From the NCBI RefSeq assembly GCF_021353295.2, contig NZ_CP120635.1, positions 372,001-436,000 on the forward strand: 64,000 bases of DNA, read 5' to 3'. Of this stretch, positions 9,516-18,650 are shown in pieces; positions within the stretch are counted from its first letter, which is position 1, and each line of letters opens with the position of its first letter. Source of the stretch: Pseudodesulfovibrio thermohalotolerans (lineage in GTDB: Bacteria; Desulfobacterota; Desulfovibrionia; Desulfovibrionales; Desulfovibrionaceae). The notes beneath the pieces were generated by a model. It searched no databases and had not been told where the DNA came from. It was given only the letters and a program-made list of their open reading frames with translations. Both the position numbers and the translations under genes were made by a program.

Positions 9516-11159
9516 ATGAGAGCGAAGATACATTTGGAAGGTGCGCTGAAGAAGGCGTTGGACGGATTCGGCTGGTCATGGCCGGACAAGGCGGTCATCG
9601 AGCCGCCCAAGGACAGCGGCTTCGGCGACATGTCGGCCAACGTGGCCATGATGCTGGCCCGGGAGGCCAAGAAGGCCCCGCGCGCCATTGCAGAGGACCT
9701 CAAGGGCGCGCTTGAGAGCGATCCGTTCATCGAGAAGGTCGAGATCGCCGGACCCGGATTCCTGAATTTCACCTTGACCCCGGCTTTCTGGCAGGAAACC
9801 GTGGGCGAGATTCTCGGGCAGGGCGGGAACTACGGCTCCTCGACCCTGGGCAACGGCACGAAGGTGCAGGTGGAGTACGTTTCCGCCAACCCCACCGGAC
9901 CGTTGCACATCGGCCACGGACGCGGCGCCGCTCTGGGCGATTCCCTGACCCGCATCCTTGAGAAAGCCGGATACGACGTCGAGGCCGAGTACTATATCAA
10001 CGACGCCGGCCGCCAGATGCTTATCTTGGGCGGTTCCATTCTGTACCGCGCCCGCCAGTTGGGCGGCCTCAACCCGGCCGAGCCCGAAGACTACTACAAG
10101 GGCGAGTATATCACCGACATCGCACGCGACCTGATGAACGAACGTCCCGACCTTCTGGATCTGCCCGAGGCGGAAGCCCTGGAGACCTGCAAGGTGTACG
10201 GCAAGGACGTGATCCTTGAAGGCATCAAGCAGGACCTCGCCGCCTTTGGCGTGCGCCACGACGTGTGGTTCTCCGAGAAGTCCCTGGTCGAGGATGGCAA
10301 GGTGGACGAGACCTTCGCCGATCTGACCGCTTCCGGCATGGGCTACGAGGCGGACGGTGCGTACTGGTTCAAGTCCACCGAGCTGGGCGACGACAAGGAC
10401 CGCGTGCTGCGCAAGACCAACGGCGACACCACCTATTTCGCTTCGGACATCGCCTACCACGACAACAAGTTCAAGCGCGGCTTCGATCTGGTCGTGGACA
10501 TCTGGGGCGCCGATCACCACGGCTACGTCCCGCGCATGATGGCCGCCTGCGAGGCGCTCGGCAAGCCGGGCGGGCTCTATGTCATCCTGGTCAATCTGGT
10601 CAACCTCCTTCGGGACGGCCAGCCCATCGCCATGTCCACCCGCGCGGGCCAGTTCGAGACCCTCAAGGACGTGGTGGACGAGGTCGGCTCCGACGCGGCT
10701 CGGTTCATGTTCCTGTCGCGCAAGTCCGACTCCAAGCTCGATTTCGACCTGGAGCTGGTCAAGCAGAAGTCCATGGACAACCCGGTCTACTACGTGCAGT
10801 ACGCTCATGCCCGCATCTGCTCGCTGAACCGCAAGGCCGCCGAGGCGGGTGTGGAAACCGCCGTCGTCTCCCCGGCCTCCCTGGCCCTGCTCAATACAGA
10901 GTATGATCTTGAGATGCTTCGGATGCTGGACCAGTACCCGGACTATGTGGAGTCTGCCGCACGGACCCAGAGCCCGCATCTGATCGCCACATATTTGCAG
11001 GACCTTGCTTCAAAACTTCATAGGTACTATACCAATTGCCATGTGCTCAGCGCCGAGCCCGAAGTGGCTTCGGCACGGCTCATGCTGCTCGGTTGCGTGG
11101 CCGGTGTGGTCGCCGACGGACTGGCCCTGCTGGGCGTCAACGCTCCGGAATCCATGTAA
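9516..11159 (+). CDS. argS: Arginyl-tRNA synthetase
   Basis: This 547-residue class I synthetase charges tRNA-Arg. It has the N-terminal Add1 domain and the HIGH box in [13 protein letters not shown] near residue 128. The YINDAGRQM segment and the ArgRS-type substitute for KMSKS (AMSTRAGQF) follow. The C-terminal all-helical anticodon domain begins around YVQYAHARI. The length is normal. AAGGAG lies shortly before the ATG at 9516. It is followed 36 bases later by the SPOR-domain gene, and the two are probably co-transcribed. Confidence 0.96.
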   Translation: MRAKIHLEGALKKALDGFGWSWPDKAVIEPPKDSGFGDMSANVAMMLAREAKKAPRAIAEDLKGALESDPFIEKVEIAGPGFLNFTLTPAFWQETVGEILGQGGNYGSSTLGNGTKVQVEYVSANPTGPLHIGHGRGAALGDSLTRILEKAGYDVEAEYYINDAGRQMLILGGSILYRARQLGGLNPAEPEDYYKGEYITDIARDLMNERPDLLDLPEAEALETCKVYGKDVILEGIKQDLAAFGVRHDVWFSEKSLVEDGKVDETFADLTASGMGYEADGAYWFKSTELGDDKDRVLRKTNGDTTYFASDIAYHDNKFKRGFDLVVDIWGADHHGYVPRMMAACEALGKPGGLYVILVNLVNLLRDGQPIAMSTRAGQFETLKDVVDEVGSDAARFMFLSRKSDSKLDFDLELVKQKSMDNPVYYVQYAHARICSLNRKAAEAGVETAVVSPASLALLNTEYDLEMLRMLDQYPDYVESAARTQSPHLIATYLQDLASKLHRYYTNCHVLSAEPEVASARLMLLGCVAGVVADGLALLGVNAPESM

Positions 11160-11195
11160 GGGCCATTGGGCCGAAAGCGAATACGGACGACTGCC

Positions 11196-11897
11196 ATGGC
11201 TGAAAAAATGGAACCCAAATACAAGGTCAAAGTGCCCAGGCTCAACGCGGCCAAGAAGAAGTTCGACTTCTCCCTGTCCCTGCCCGGCATGATAAGCGCC
11301 GTGGGCGCGGGCGTGCTGGCTCTGACCTTCTTTTTTATCATGGGCATCCTCATTGGGCGCGGCTACCGGCCAGAGGCCGACGTGCCGCCCCTGCAGGACA
11401 TCATGCCCAGCGCCGAGCACGGCCGGTTGGCCGAGGAGGCTTCGCCGCCCAAGGTCCTGACTCTTGAGGAGCTGGACTATCAGGATCGGCTCAAGGCCTC
11501 CCCCCAGCAGATGTTGGATACTCCGGTCGAGGAACCGAAGACTGCGCCCAAGCCCAAGCCTAAGCCTGAACCCAAGCCCGAGGTTAAGCCCGAGGCGGCA
11601 CCCGCCAAGGCGGAGACTGCCGCGCCTGTCCCGGTCCAGCCGGGCGAGCCGGTCTTTGATTACGTGTATCAGGTGGCTTCATTCCGCAAGGCGGAAATGG
11701 CCCGTAGCCTGAGCGCCAAGCTCTCCGCCGCGGGGCTGAACTCCCGGGTCGAGTCCGGCGAGGCCAAGGGGTCCACCTGGCTCCGTGTCCAGGTGGTGCA
11801 TCGGGGCACTCCGGCCTCCACTTCACAGATGAAGACTGTGCTCGCGAAATACGGCATCGACAAGCCGTTGCTCAAGAAGAAGTCCGCCGTCCAGTAA
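11196..11897 (+). CDS. SPOR-domain inner-membrane protein
   Basis: This protein has about 233 residues. A basic cytoplasmic N-terminus is followed by one transmembrane helix at about residues 30-50 (GVLALTFFFIMGILIG). A Pro/Lys/Glu-rich periplasmic linker (PKPKPKPEPKPEVKPE) comes next, and then a C-terminal SPOR domain (YVYQVASFRKAEMARSL...). SPOR domains bind denuded septal peptidoglycan, so a cell-division or cell-wall role is likely. The ATG at 11196 is chosen. An in-frame TTG at 11166 would only add ten unconserved-looking residues. It lies directly downstream of argS. Confidence 0.85.
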   Translation: MAEKMEPKYKVKVPRLNAAKKKFDFSLSLPGMISAVGAGVLALTFFFIMGILIGRGYRPEADVPPLQDIMPSAEHGRLAEEASPPKVLTLEELDYQDRLKASPQQMLDTPVEEPKTAPKPKPKPEPKPEVKPEAAPAKAETAAPVPVQPGEPVFDYVYQVASFRKAEMARSLSAKLSAAGLNSRVESGEAKGSTWLRVQVVHRGTPASTSQMKTVLAKYGIDKPLLKKKSAVQ

Positions 11898-11941
11898 GGA
11901 CGAAAGAACGTATCGAGCCGCCCGCATTTGCGGCAATGTCA

Positions 11942-11986
11942 AAAAAAAAGGCCGGACCCTGAATTCCCAGGGGCCGGCCTTTTCTT
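11942..11986. terminator. Bidirectional terminator
   Basis: AAGGCCGG...CCGGCCTT inverted repeat flanked by an A run on the left and TTTT on the right. It lies between the convergent SPOR gene and queuosine-transporter gene and fits both. Confidence 0.85.
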
Positions 11987-11996
11987 GTGAAGTCGT

Positions 11997-12686
11997 TTAG
12001 GCGTTTTGCGGGGTGTGCTCCTTCCGGAACAGGTGCTTCGCCAGGTAGATGAACGGGGTGTCCAGAGCTGCCACCACGACCTTGATGATGTAGGTGGAGA
12101 TCAGGATTTCCATGAATACGTTCATGGGGAAAACGCCCCAGAAGGCGATGACGCAGAAAATCGCCGAGTCCAGGAGTTGGCTCAGCATGGTCGAGGCGTT
12201 GTTGCGCAGCCACAGGTATTTTTCGCCGGTGCGCTCCCGGATGGCGTGGAACGCCCAGACGTCGTGCAGTTGGGAGACCAGGTAGGCGGCCATGGAGGCC
12301 AGGGCCACGCGCGGCAGGAAGCCGAACAGGGCTTCAAGGTGCGGCTGGGCGAAGTCATCCGCCGCTGGCTGGAAGTAGAGCGCGATCTGCATGTATCCGA
12401 CCATCATCACCAGGGTGACGAAGCCGAGGAGCACGCCTTTGCGCGCCTCCTTCTTGCCGTAAAATTCGCTGAGCAGGTCCGTGGATAGAAATACGCTGGC
12501 ATAGAGCACGTTGCCGAGCGTGGTGGTCAACCCGAATAGCTGCACGGTCTTCAGCACCTGAATATTGCAAAGGAGCAGGTTGAAGACCATCAGTCCGAAC
12601 AACCCCACCCGGCCGAAGAGCCGGTACACCACCAGGACCATGCACAGGTCCACCAACGCAAACAGTATCCACAATGTCTCATTCAT
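11997..12686 (-). CDS. Queuosine precursor transporter (YhhQ/VUT1 family)
   Basis: This 229-residue integral membrane protein has about six hydrophobic segments. Family-typical pieces are FLSTDLLSEFYGKKEARKGV, AAYLVSQLHDVWAFH and LRNNASTMLSQLLDSAIF. Members import preQ0/preQ1 for queuosine tRNA modification. The length is normal. The start at 12686 follows a GAGG about 13 bases upstream, which is rather far. Its neighbour tyrS charges a Q-containing tRNA-Tyr, which is a suggestive but unproven link. Confidence 0.88.
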   Translation of the reverse strand: MNETLWILFALVDLCMVLVVYRLFGRVGLFGLMVFNLLLCNIQVLKTVQLFGLTTTLGNVLYASVFLSTDLLSEFYGKKEARKGVLLGFVTLVMMVGYMQIALYFQPAADDFAQPHLEALFGFLPRVALASMAAYLVSQLHDVWAFHAIRERTGEKYLWLRNNASTMLSQLLDSAIFCVIAFWGVFPMNVFMEILISTYIIKVVVAALDTPFIYLAKHLFRKEHTPQNA

Positions 12687-12898
12687 GGCCGTGGATGTGC
12701 CTCTATTTCCGCGTCAGGTCAAGTTTTGCGTATCCGGCCTGCCGATCCTGTCCCCGGGCCGCCATACGCCTTGTTTCGCCATGTCGCCGGGTTCTCCGGT
12801 TCGGCGTCGTCAGGGAAAAGTTCAGAAGGGGGAGCGGGATGGACGTCGTGAAGGGGGGGCGGGAAAGCCTGTTTTCCGCGTCTGCGGACCGTCCGAAA

Positions 12899-12928
12899 AA
12901 AAGGGGCCGGTATAACCCGGCCCCTTAT
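12899..12928 (-). terminator. Terminator of tyrS
   Basis: AAGGGGCCGG/CCGGCCCCTT stem with loop TATAA. On the minus strand it is followed by TTTTTT, about 30 bases past the tyrS stop. Confidence 0.85.
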
Positions 12929-12953
12929 TATTTGTTTGATATGCGGCGTGAGC

Positions 12954-14246
12954 CTAGCACTTGGTGACCAGGCCGTAGTTCTTCTTGCCCTTGCGGATGA
13001 TGAGCAACTCGCCGCCGATGAACAGCGGGTCGGCGATTTCATCGCCGTCCTCGACCCGTTCGCCGTTGATGTAGATGCCGCCGCCGAGGATGTCCTTCCG
13101 GGCCTGGCCCTTGGACTTGACGAGGCCGAGGTCCACGAGCATCTGGGGCAGGTCGGGGACGTCCTCGGATGCGTAGCGCACGGCGGGCGCGGATTCGAAG
13201 GCGGCGCGCAGGGTGCCGGGATCGATGGTCTTGATGTCGCCCTTGCCGAACAACGCCTCGGTGGCGGCCAGAACCCGTTCCAACTCGTGCTTGCCGTGGA
13301 TCATGGTGGTGACCTCTTCGGCCAGGCGTTTCTGGGCGGCGCGCAGGTGCGGGGCCTCCTGGGTCTGCTTGTCAAGCTCGGCGATTTCCTCGGGAGTCAG
13401 GAAGGTGAAGAGCTTGAGGAACTTGATGACGTCCGCGTCGTCGGTGTTGATGAAGAACTGGTAGAAGGCGTAGGGCGACGTCAGGTCCGCGTTCAGGTAG
13501 ACCGCGTTGCCTTCGGACTTGCCGAACTTCTTGCCGGAAGCCGTGGTGATGAGCGGGAAGGTCAGGGCGAAGGCCTCGGCCTGCTCGCCGTCGGCGGCGT
13601 AGCGGCGGCGGATGAACTCGCAGCCGGAAGTGATGTTGCCCCACTGGTCGCCGCCGCCGATCTGGAGACGGCAGTTGTAATTCTTGTACAGGTGGTAGTA
13701 GTCGTAGGACTGAAGGATCATGTAGGAAAACTCGGTGTAGGAAATGCCGGTCTCCTCGCGGTCGATGCGGCCTTTGACCGACTCCTTCTGGAGCATCCAG
13801 TTGATCGTGAAGTGCTTGCCCACGTCACGCAGCAGATCGATGCAGCTCATGTCCTTGGTCCAGTCGTAGTTGTTGACGATATTCGGACGTTCGCCGGTGT
13901 TGCGCTCGACGAAGCGGCGCACCTGGTGCTTGATGAGTTCCAGCCGTTCGTCCAGCTTGTCGGCGTCGGACAGCTCGCGTTCCTTGTCCTTGCCGGAGGG
14001 ATCGCCGATGCGGCCGGTGGCTCCGCCCATGAGGTAGAGGGGATTGTGGCCCGCCTTTTTCATGCGAACCAGGCAGAGCAGAGGGACGAGGTTGCCCACG
14101 TGCAGGCTTTCGGCGGTGGGATCGAAGCCGCAATACATGGTGGCACCCGGCTTGGACAGATACTCGCGCACCTTGTCTTCGTCAGAAACCTGATTGATCA
14201 GCCCCCGCCATTTCAACTCGTCGTAGATGTTCACTTTCTTCCTCAT
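12954..14246 (-). CDS. tyrS: Tyrosyl-tRNA synthetase
   Basis: This 430-residue class I synthetase is of the TyrS type. The HIGH-equivalent box is in ESLHVGNLVPL, the tyrosine-binding segment is YDYYHLYKNY and QIGGGDQWGNI, and the KMSKS equivalent is KFGKSEGNAV. The C-terminal S4 RNA-binding domain (GGIYINGERVEDGDEI) is complete. It is followed by its own terminator and preceded by the ymdB-like gene 27 bases upstream, so both are likely in one operon. Confidence 0.96.
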   Translation of the reverse strand: MRKKVNIYDELKWRGLINQVSDEDKVREYLSKPGATMYCGFDPTAESLHVGNLVPLLCLVRMKKAGHNPLYLMGGATGRIGDPSGKDKERELSDADKLDERLELIKHQVRRFVERNTGERPNIVNNYDWTKDMSCIDLLRDVGKHFTINWMLQKESVKGRIDREETGISYTEFSYMILQSYDYYHLYKNYNCRLQIGGGDQWGNITSGCEFIRRRYAADGEQAEAFALTFPLITTASGKKFGKSEGNAVYLNADLTSPYAFYQFFINTDDADVIKFLKLFTFLTPEEIAELDKQTQEAPHLRAAQKRLAEEVTTMIHGKHELERVLAATEALFGKGDIKTIDPGTLRAAFESAPAVRYASEDVPDLPQMLVDLGLVKSKGQARKDILGGGIYINGERVEDGDEIADPLFIGGELLIIRKGKKNYGLVTKC

Positions 14247-14273
14247 TTATATAGGGTTGACAATGTGATTCGG

Positions 14274-15053
14274 TTATCCGTTCCGTTGGAACGCGATCAT
14301 GGATACCGCCTTGCCGGTGGTATCATCTATGTCAAAAATCGCGCCTTGTAAAACCCCGGGACCTGTTGCCGCCTCAAGTTGCCTGGGCAGGCCGGTGAGA
14401 TAGCGGTCGAGGATGATTTCGGGCTTCATGCCGAGGCAGGAGTTGGCGGCTCCGCACATGCCCAGATCGGTCAGGTAGCCGGTGCCGCCGGCCAGGACCT
14501 TGGCGTCGTTTGTCTGGACGTGGGTATGGGTTCCGACCACGGTCGAGACCTTGCCTTCGAGGAAATAACCCATGGCGATCTTCTCACCCGTGGCCTCGGC
14601 GTGGAAATCCACGATCTGCACGGGGATGTCGGCCGGAAGGGCGTCGAGAACGGTCTCAGCGGCCGCGAACGGGCAGTCGATGGGCGGCATGAAGGTCCGG
14701 CCGATGAGGTTGATGACGGCCACCGGCGGGAAGCCTTCCTTGCGGAAGACGCGCACGCCACTGCCGGGCAGGTGGTCCGGGTAGTTGTGGGGGCGGAGGA
14801 TGCGTCCGTCCTCATCGAGCATGGCGTAGAGGTCTTTGTACTTCCAGATGTGGTTGCCGCCGGTGATGCCGTCCAGGCCCGCCTTGAGCAGCTTCGTGGC
14901 GTGTTTTGCCTTGAGGCCGTAGCCGCCGCTGGCGTTTTCACCGTTGGCGAAGGCCAGGTCGATGGACTCCTCATCCTTGATGCGGGCCAGGTTTTGCATG
15001 ACGGCCTTGCGGCCCGGAAGGCCTACAATGTCGCCGAGAAAGAGAATGCGCAT
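14274..15053 (-). CDS. YmdB-family metallophosphoesterase
   Basis: This 259-residue cytoplasmic protein has the dinuclear-metal motifs of the YmdB family: GDIVGLPGR at the start, NGENASGGYG, GGNHIWKYKD, VDFHAEATGEK and VGTHTHVQTND. Characterised members are 2',3'-cyclic nucleotide phosphodiesterases affecting RNA turnover, and the gene is often found near rny, as here (one gene apart). The length is normal. The start codon is ATG at 15053. Confidence 0.92.
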   Translation of the reverse strand: MRILFLGDIVGLPGRKAVMQNLARIKDEESIDLAFANGENASGGYGLKAKHATKLLKAGLDGITGGNHIWKYKDLYAMLDEDGRILRPHNYPDHLPGSGVRVFRKEGFPPVAVINLIGRTFMPPIDCPFAAAETVLDALPADIPVQIVDFHAEATGEKIAMGYFLEGKVSTVVGTHTHVQTNDAKVLAGGTGYLTDLGMCGAANSCLGMKPEIILDRYLTGLPRQLEAATGPGVLQGAIFDIDDTTGKAVSMIAFQRNG

Positions 15054-15114
15054 GACGCTCCTTGGGGTGATGCGATGGGGTTGCCGCCTGCGAGCAGCGA
15101 GGCGTGGGCGGCGG

Positions 15115-16005
15115 TCACAGCCGCCGGAAGACAGTGGGGGCGACCTGCCTGAGGGGCAGGTTCATGCCGGACAGGCTTTCGGAGTGGCCGATGAATAGAT
15201 AGCCGCCGGTCTGAAGAGCGCTGCAGAACTTGTTGAAGAGCACTTCCTGGGTGGGCCGGTCGAAGTAGATGACCACGTTGCGGCAGAAGATGATGTCCTG
15301 CCGGTCGCGCAGCCGGAAATCCTCCATGAAGTTGAGCCGCTGGAAAGAGACCTTGTTGCGCAGGTTGGCGTCCATCTTCACCCGGAGCCGGTCCTTGGAC
15401 TTGAGCATGTACTTTTTCTTGTACTGCATGGGGACGTCGGCGACCTTGTCCATGGGGTAGACGGCCCGCTTCGCCTCCGCAAGAATTTTCCCGGAGATGT
15501 CCGTGGCCAGGATGGCGAAGTCGAACCCGGGGCGTTGTTCCGCCCATTCGTGGAGCACCATGCCCAGGGTGTACGGCTCCTCGCCGCTGGAGCAGCCCGC
15601 AGACCAGACGCGCAGGGCTCCGCGCTTCCCGACGTTCCGTCTCCACAGCTCCGGCAGGACGATGCGGGTCATGATCTCCCAGTGCTTGGGCTCCCGGAAG
15701 AAGTGGGTCGTGTTGGTCGTGACCGCGTCGATGAGGTGCGTGCGCTCCTGCTCGCGGCCCTCCGGCGAGAACACGTAGTCGCAGTATTCCTTGTAGCCGG
15801 ACAAGCCCAGGGCGCGCAGCCGTTTCTGGAACCTGGATTGGAGCAGGACCTTCTTGGTGGGCGGCATCTTGATGCCGAGTTCGGTCTGGATAAGCTCGCT
15901 GAACCGCGAGAACTCCGTGTCGCCCATCTCCGAACGCACGAGGTTCATGGACTTGTCCATGGCCTTCCTGAGTCTTTCGGGGACGGGTTCCGAGTTGTTG
16001 TTCAT
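15115..16005 (-). CDS. cheR: CheR chemotaxis glutamate methyltransferase
   Basis: This 296-residue SAM-dependent enzyme methylates receptor glutamates. The N-terminal helical CheR domain contains TTNTTHFFREPKHWE. The SAM motif is VWSAGCSSGEEPYTL, and FCRNVVIYFD marks the catalytic-domain strand. No TPR or receptor-pentapeptide tail is visible. It lies between rny and ymdB in the same direction but after a strong rny terminator, so it probably has its own promoter. No other chemotaxis gene lies in the window. Confidence 0.93.
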   Translation of the reverse strand: MNNNSEPVPERLRKAMDKSMNLVRSEMGDTEFSRFSELIQTELGIKMPPTKKVLLQSRFQKRLRALGLSGYKEYCDYVFSPEGREQERTHLIDAVTTNTTHFFREPKHWEIMTRIVLPELWRRNVGKRGALRVWSAGCSSGEEPYTLGMVLHEWAEQRPGFDFAILATDISGKILAEAKRAVYPMDKVADVPMQYKKKYMLKSKDRLRVKMDANLRNKVSFQRLNFMEDFRLRDRQDIIFCRNVVIYFDRPTQEVLFNKFCSALQTGGYLFIGHSESLSGMNLPLRQVAPTVFRRL

Positions 16006-16099
16006 GGCTGTCTGCGCTCCCTTCGCTACCGGGTGGGGTCACGCAATCATAGGGGATCATCATGCTGGTGATCTATGATTTTTTTCGGAGGGATTGTGG

Positions 16100-16140
16100 A
16101 GGGAAAGAAAAACGCACCCGGAGGACGTCCTCCGGGTGCG
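16100..16140 (-). terminator. Terminator of rny
   Basis: A perfect palindrome with 14-base arms (CGCACCCGGAGGAC, 16113-16140) begins just after the rny stop. On the minus strand it is followed by TTTTTCTTT. Confidence 0.9.
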
Positions 16141-16153
16141 TCGCCAAAAGCGT

Positions 16154-17710
16154 TTACTTGGCGTAGCCCACGGCCCGCTTCTCGCGGATGACCGTGACCC
16201 GGATCTGGCCGGGATACGTCATGTTGTTCTCGATCTTCTCCGCGATGTCCTTGCAGAGCACATAGGTGTTCTCGTCGCCGACCTTTTCGGAATCGACCAT
16301 GACGCGGATTTCGCGGCCCGCCTGGATGGCGTAGGCCTTCTGCACGCCGTCGAACCCGGTGGCCAGCCCTTCGAGTTCTTCGAGGCGCTTGACGTAGTTC
16401 TCAAGCAGCTCCTTGCGCGCGCCGGGACGGGCGCCGGACAGGGAGTCGGCGGCCTGGACCAGGTTCGCCAGGATGGTCATGGGCGGCGTGTCCTCGTGGT
16501 GGGCGGCGATGGAGTGGATGATCTCCTTGGACTCGCCGTGCTTTTTGGCCAGGTCCGCGCCGATGATGGCGTGGGGGCCTTCTACCTCGTGGTCAACGGC
16601 CTTGCCGATGTCGTGCAGCAGCCCGGCGCGTTTGGCCTCCTTCTCGTTGAGGCCAAGCTCGGCGGCCATGACGCCGCACAGGAAGGCGACCTCCATGGAG
16701 TGCTGGAGCACGTTCTGGGAGAAGCTGGTGCGATAGTGCAGCCTGCCCAGCAGGTTGATGAGCTCGGGATGGATGCCGTGGACGCCCACGTCGAAGGTGG
16801 CCTGCTCGCCGATCTCCTTGAGCTTGGTGTCCATTTCGCCTTCCACCTTGCGGACGATCTCCTCGATGCGGGCGGGGTGGATGCGGCCGTCGTGAATGAG
16901 TCGTTCGAGCGCCTGCTTGGCCACTTCGCGCTTCAGGGGACTGAAGGCGGACAGGACCACGGTTTCGGGCGTGTCGTCGATAATCAGGTCCACGCCGGTG
17001 GCCGCTTCCAGCGCGCGGATGTTGCGCCCCTCGCGGCCGATGATGCGGCCCTTCATGTCCTCGGAGGGCAGGGTGACGGCGGTGACGGTCTGCTCGCCCG
17101 CGTAGTCTCCCGCATAACGCTGCAAGGCCAGGGAGAGTATCTCCTTGGCCTTCTTGGAGGCGTTTTCCTTGGCCTCCATTTCGATATTGCGAATCATTTT
17201 GGCGGATTCGTGACGAGTGCGGGATTCGATTTCCTTGAGCAGGCTTTCGCGGGCCTCCTCAACGGTCAGGCCGGAAATCTCCTGAAGCTTGCGCTCGTGC
17301 TCGTCCGATTTCTGGACCAGGTCCTCCTCGACTTCGCTCAGGTGCTTTTCCTGTTTGATGAGCTGCTTTTCCAGCTCAACCACCTGGGCCTCCTTGTCGG
17401 CGACCTTTTCCCGCTTGGCGTCAAGCCGCTCCTCTTTGGAGTGGAGACGCTTTTCCTCGTTCTTGAGCTGGCTTTCGCGGTCCTTGAATTCCCGCTCCAG
17501 CTCTTTCTTCTGGTTGAATATTTCGTCCTGGGCCTGGAGTCGCGATTCCTTTTTGAGGGCTTCACTTTCCTTGCGGGCTTCCTCGACGATGCGTTCCGCA
17601 AGTCCTTTTGAATCGGAAATCTTTTTGTCGGTAATGTATTTGAAGAGTATGGACCCGGTCCCGAGGCCGACGATCAATCCACCGCCGACCATGGCGATTT
17701 CGGCTAACAT
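16154..17710 (-). CDS. rny: Ribonuclease Y
   Basis: This 518-residue membrane-anchored endoribonuclease initiates mRNA decay. An N-terminal hydrophobic helix ([15 protein letters not shown]) is followed by a long charged coiled coil to about residue 200. A KH domain ([19 protein letters not shown]) and the HD domain ([12 protein letters not shown] with downstream SIAAHHED) come next. The length and order are textbook. It lies downstream of zapA and 6S RNA, a recurrent arrangement in Desulfovibrionaceae. Confidence 0.96.
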   Translation of the reverse strand: MLAEIAMVGGGLIVGLGTGSILFKYITDKKISDSKGLAERIVEEARKESEALKKESRLQAQDEIFNQKKELEREFKDRESQLKNEEKRLHSKEERLDAKREKVADKEAQVVELEKQLIKQEKHLSEVEEDLVQKSDEHERKLQEISGLTVEEARESLLKEIESRTRHESAKMIRNIEMEAKENASKKAKEILSLALQRYAGDYAGEQTVTAVTLPSEDMKGRIIGREGRNIRALEAATGVDLIIDDTPETVVLSAFSPLKREVAKQALERLIHDGRIHPARIEEIVRKVEGEMDTKLKEIGEQATFDVGVHGIHPELINLLGRLHYRTSFSQNVLQHSMEVAFLCGVMAAELGLNEKEAKRAGLLHDIGKAVDHEVEGPHAIIGADLAKKHGESKEIIHSIAAHHEDTPPMTILANLVQAADSLSGARPGARKELLENYVKRLEELEGLATGFDGVQKAYAIQAGREIRVMVDSEKVGDENTYVLCKDIAEKIENNMTYPGQIRVTVIREKRAVGYAK

Positions 17711-17902
17711 GTGGTTGCTCCTTAATTATGTTGACAGGCTATTCGTCTGGCGGCCTGTTTCCGCCGAACCCGACTTGAAGAGCGCGCACGCGAAAACGCA
17801 CTCTGCTTCGGAAGAGAAGAGAGGAGCGGGGTTTCGGATATGGCTGTAGGTTTTTATATCACCGTCCGAGAACGCCGGTCAGTGCCGGTCGGGCGGAGTT
17901 TT

Positions 17903-18086
17903 AAATCCCCGGGAAGCCGTGTTGCCTGTATGTTTTGAACCTGGCATGTCCAGGTGGGCATGACTCGCGTGCCTTCAGGCTTCCCGGCCGGACCGGGCCT
18001 GCTCACCAGCACACTGGAGTCGTCGCCCTTTTTCAGAGCATTGGCTCAATAACACTCCGGGCAATCACGCACGCCCCAGGGTAATT
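17903..18086 (-). ncRNA. ssrS: 6S RNA
   Basis: On the minus strand just downstream of zapA, about 184 nt can fold into the 6S shape. A terminal stem pairs the ends (CCCTGGGGCGTG against CACGGCTTCCCGGGG) around a large internal bulge. The segment GGTGAGCAGGCCCGGTCCGG, followed by CCGGGAAGCC, closely follows the conserved E. coli 6S apical arm (GGTGAGCATGCTCGGTCCGT). 6S RNA mimics an open promoter and sequesters sigma-70 RNA polymerase. The zapA-ssrS linkage is classic. End points are estimated from the closing stem. Confidence 0.9.
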
Positions 18087-18114
18087 CCTTGTTGCCGACC
18101 TCGGGTCCGCCCAG

Positions 18115-18384
18115 CTATCGGTTCGGATCCGTTGAGGTCTTTTCCAAAATCTCTCCGATCTTCCCTTCCAGCCGCCTCAGTTTGTCTTCGGCGACCAGAT
18201 AATCGTCCGCAAGGCTCAGGAGCAGATAGGTGAGCAGCTTTTCCTTGCTGATGTCACCGGCTCCGGCGACAAGCTCCTTGTGCTTGTTCTCGATGAACGC
18301 CTGTGCGGCCTCGATGCGGCCATTGTCCGCATCCGTCTTGAAGGATATCTCGAGTCCCATCAGGGTCAGCGTGTAGCGAGGCAT
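18115..18384 (-). CDS. zapA: Cell division protein ZapA
   Basis: This 89-residue FtsZ-ring-associated protein begins MPRYTLTLMGLEISFKTDAD. It has a small beta/alpha head, then a helical dimerisation tail with LTYLLLSLADDYLVAEDKLRRLE. The length is normal for ZapA. It lies 12 bases downstream of a 58-codon coiled-coil gene (probable ZapB) and directly upstream of 6S RNA. Confidence 0.9.
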   Translation of the reverse strand: MPRYTLTLMGLEISFKTDADNGRIEAAQAFIENKHKELVAGAGDISKEKLLTYLLLSLADDYLVAEDKLRRLEGKIGEILEKTSTDPNR

Positions 18385-18396
18385 CGTAACCCACTA

Positions 18397-18573
18397 TCAT
18401 TCAAGCTCGTTTTGAACTTTTTCGAGCAGCGCGTCGATACGGGATTCGATGTCGTTACGCAGACGCCTTTCGGCCTCGGCCTCCTCCTTCAAGAGCTGAT
18501 TTTCTTCTTTCAGTTCCGCAATTTTATTCAATAAGACATTGAAACGCTCTTCAAGCTTGGCAACTAATTCCAT
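18397..18573 (-). CDS. Small coiled-coil protein, ZapB-like
   Basis: A 58-codon ORF encodes MELVAKLEERFNVLL... with continuous heptads of Leu/Ile and Glu/Lys (IAELKEENQLLKEEAEAERR) and no other domain. Size, predicted coiled coil and position immediately upstream of zapA all fit a ZapB-type divisome protein. Low-complexity coiled coils make homology by eye uncertain. It is probably co-transcribed with zapA (12-base gap). Confidence 0.75.
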   Translation of the reverse strand: MELVAKLEERFNVLLNKIAELKEENQLLKEEAEAERRLRNDIESRIDALLEKVQNELE

Positions 18574-18650
18574 ATCTTCTATCTATGCTTTTTTCTGGTC
18601 CAAGGCAAGATTTCTTTCCACAGTTATTTTGAGGGTTTTCCACTGCATCG

